DNA of 5,186 nt, taken from assembly GCA_902727945.1 (NCBI GenBank), contig CACVAV010000224.1, positions 1 through 5,186 of the forward strand. The letters are read 5' to 3'. Origin of the DNA: an uncultured Thiotrichaceae bacterium. Lineage in GTDB: Bacteria > Pseudomonadota > Gammaproteobacteria > Thiotrichales > Thiotrichaceae. Shown one piece after another: positions 3,910 to 5,186 of the stretch. The notes beneath the pieces were generated by a model. The model was not told the DNA's origin and did no database searches. It was given only the letters and a program-made list of their open reading frames with translations. Each line of letters opens with the position of its first letter. Positions within the stretch are counted from its first letter, which is position 1. Position numbers and translations under genes: made by a program.

Positions 3910-5163
3910 TTAATACTCGTTTTCTGAACGACTCAATGGTGGTACGGGCGCTTTAAGGGTATGCCGTTCCAGACGCAATACCAGCAACGCACCATCGGCC
4001 TGTTGCATAGCAATACCTTTTACAGCATCACCTGTTGTTAATTGTTCCGGTCTCAGCGAACCCTGAAAATGCCGGGGGCCTCTTTCTTCTAAAATCAGAC
4101 TGCTATTATTAATACGTAACACGGTTCCATCCATCAAAGTCACGCTCTGGTCAATGCTGTTTACGCTCAGTACATTCTGCCTGAAGCGTGTATGGCGCTC
4201 ATCACTTGCATGGCGTAACACAACCTTATGTGCCACCAGTACACCCGACTTATCCAGTTGACCTTCAATTTCCACCGCCTGATCCACACTCAGTTCAGTA
4301 CTGCCGACAAAGCGTGTATTTCCGTTTGTATGCACGGCCTGATCATTGACGGTAAAGGCAGTGAGTGAATCGAATGCAGTTATCAGTCCTTCCATCTCAA
4401 TATATGCATTCTCAATCAATGGTGCATCACGTTCCTTTATCTGAATACGCGAGGCCAGCAGCTTCTTATCTGACACGCGCTGCTGTGTTTTCACTTCAAC
4501 CGACTGACCATTCGCCAGTGGCGTATCAGGTAACGCAGCCTGAGAAAAATCCACAGTCAATCGCCGCAATCTGAACGTCTGCTGTGCTATTGAAAACTGC
4601 TCAATCACACCCATCACTTTTTGTGCCGCATGATCGTCCGGAGCCGCATCCAACAAAGTGATACAGGAAGCCCGGACATCACCGCTGGCATTCCGGTAGC
4701 CGGAAACTTCCAGCAGATTGCCGATAGCTAAATCTTCCAGTGTTGCTATGCCCTGAATCACTGTCAGCTCATTAGTGAGCACCGTTTGGCCCATGACTTC
4801 TAATTGTCCGGCAGCATCCACATCGCTGGTCATCTCCCCACGGATCACACTGGAAAAACTGACCTGTTCCGCCACACCTGTCTCATCATCATCGATATTG
4901 CCAATAACCGTGACCCGTTCGCCCAGCTTAAAGGCATCCTGCCCATCAGCCGGTTCACCATCACGGAAAAATACTGCCTCATCACTATTAAAGTGAATAC
5001 CATTGACGTAAATACTGCCAAATCCGGTAATGGTTCCGGAGGAAATTCCGGTTCCTGTCATCCCGCCTTCACTCAGGAGAAGTTCACTGTCCACACAGGA
5101 TGCCAGTAATAAACTAACACCCAATACTGTGCCTAAACCAACTGTCGAAAACTTATTTTTCAT
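3910..5163 (-). CDS. Multi-repeat DUF5666-domain lipoprotein
   Basis: This 417-residue protein begins with a lipoprotein signal (MKNKF, hydrophobic 8-21) and the lipobox L20-A-S-C23. Residue +2 is Val rather than Asp, so sorting to the outer membrane is expected. After a short linker comes the hallmark GTGISSGTITGFGSIYVNG (37-55), typical of DUF5666. I see about five related beta-rich repeats (about 40-105, 108-170, 183-243, 257-317, 328-399). Each has the pattern of a strand with Gly, a loop, a hydrophobic L-x-x-G-x-x-V-x-V strand and a final strand. They probably form OB-like small barrels. The first is the most canonical and the last the most degenerate. No catalytic motif is visible, and the role is unknown. 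GGAA seven bases upstream of the ATG supports the start. It lies upstream of the EF-hand gene on the same strand, but a 259-bp gap argues against a tight operon. Confidence 0.85.
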   Translation of the reverse strand: MKNKFSTVGLGTVLGVSLLLASCVDSELLLSEGGMTGTGISSGTITGFGSIYVNGIHFNSDEAVFFRDGEPADGQDAFKLGERVTVIGNIDDDETGVAEQVSFSSVIRGEMTSDVDAAGQLEVMGQTVLTNELTVIQGIATLEDLAIGNLLEVSGYRNASGDVRASCITLLDAAPDDHAAQKVMGVIEQFSIAQQTFRLRRLTVDFSQAALPDTPLANGQSVEVKTQQRVSDKKLLASRIQIKERDAPLIENAYIEMEGLITAFDSLTAFTVNDQAVHTNGNTRFVGSTELSVDQAVEIEGQLDKSGVLVAHKVVLRHASDERHTRFRQNVLSVNSIDQSVTLMDGTVLRINNSSLILEERGPRHFQGSLRPEQLTTGDAVKGIAMQQADGALLVLRLERHTLKAPVPPLSRSENEY

Positions 5164-5186
5164 TATTGCTTTCCGTGTTTTCAGCC

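Noticed and set aside
4804..5109. + strand open frames opposite the DUF5666 gene (also 4365-4574 and 4775-4996)
   Set aside because: No domain or ribosome site is evident. The opposite strand encodes a coherent lipoprotein throughout.

Overview
The window reads as the chromosome of a Gram-negative proteobacterium, most likely a gammaproteobacterium and possibly a marine one. The evidence is the Sec signal peptides, a lipoprotein with a classical lipobox, a NikR close to the enterobacterial type, and moderate base composition. The genus is not identifiable from the sequence, and the taxonomic call is an inference. There are seven convincing protein-coding genes. I see no rRNA, tRNA, CRISPR array, insertion sequence or phage gene.

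Positions 1-2899 form a nickel-handling locus. On the + strand, a periplasmic DUF4198 protein (164-907) is followed 18 bp later by a tiny His-rich exported single-span membrane protein (926-1150). Facing them on the - strand is a divergent HupE/UreJ-like membrane protein (1170-1790). Divergent from that gene is nikR (1866-2273), the nickel-responsive ribbon-helix-helix repressor with all four classical Ni(II) ligands. Convergent to nikR is a canonical HupE/UreJ nickel permease (2303-2899, - strand, GTG start). No nickel enzyme (urease, hydrogenase) and no NikABCDE or NikMNQO gene is visible, so this looks like a stand-alone nickel acquisition and control module.

Upstream of the DUF4198 gene are two tandem 27-bp imperfect palindromes with the NikR half-site pattern (nTATGn-N15-TCATAC), 32 bp apart, lying over a plausible promoter. 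Upstream of hupE are two TCATAC half-sites in direct orientation, one overlapping a possible -10. A simple model follows: NikR with Ni represses both the DUF4198 operon and hupE. The periplasmic or membrane-anchored His-bearing proteins would collect Ni(II) and pass it to the HupE-type permeases. The regulation is read from sequence; the hand-over role is inference.

Positions 3081-5163 (- strand) hold two exported proteins not obviously tied to nickel: a periplasmic protein with five EF-hand-like calcium-binding loops and a basic Gly/Lys/Arg-rich tail, and a 417-residue lipoprotein built of about five DUF5666-type beta repeats. The 259 bp between them contain no convincing gene but do hold a 9-bp-arm inverted repeat. 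The first 163 bp contain only regulatory-looking sequence and possibly the last few codons of an upstream gene.
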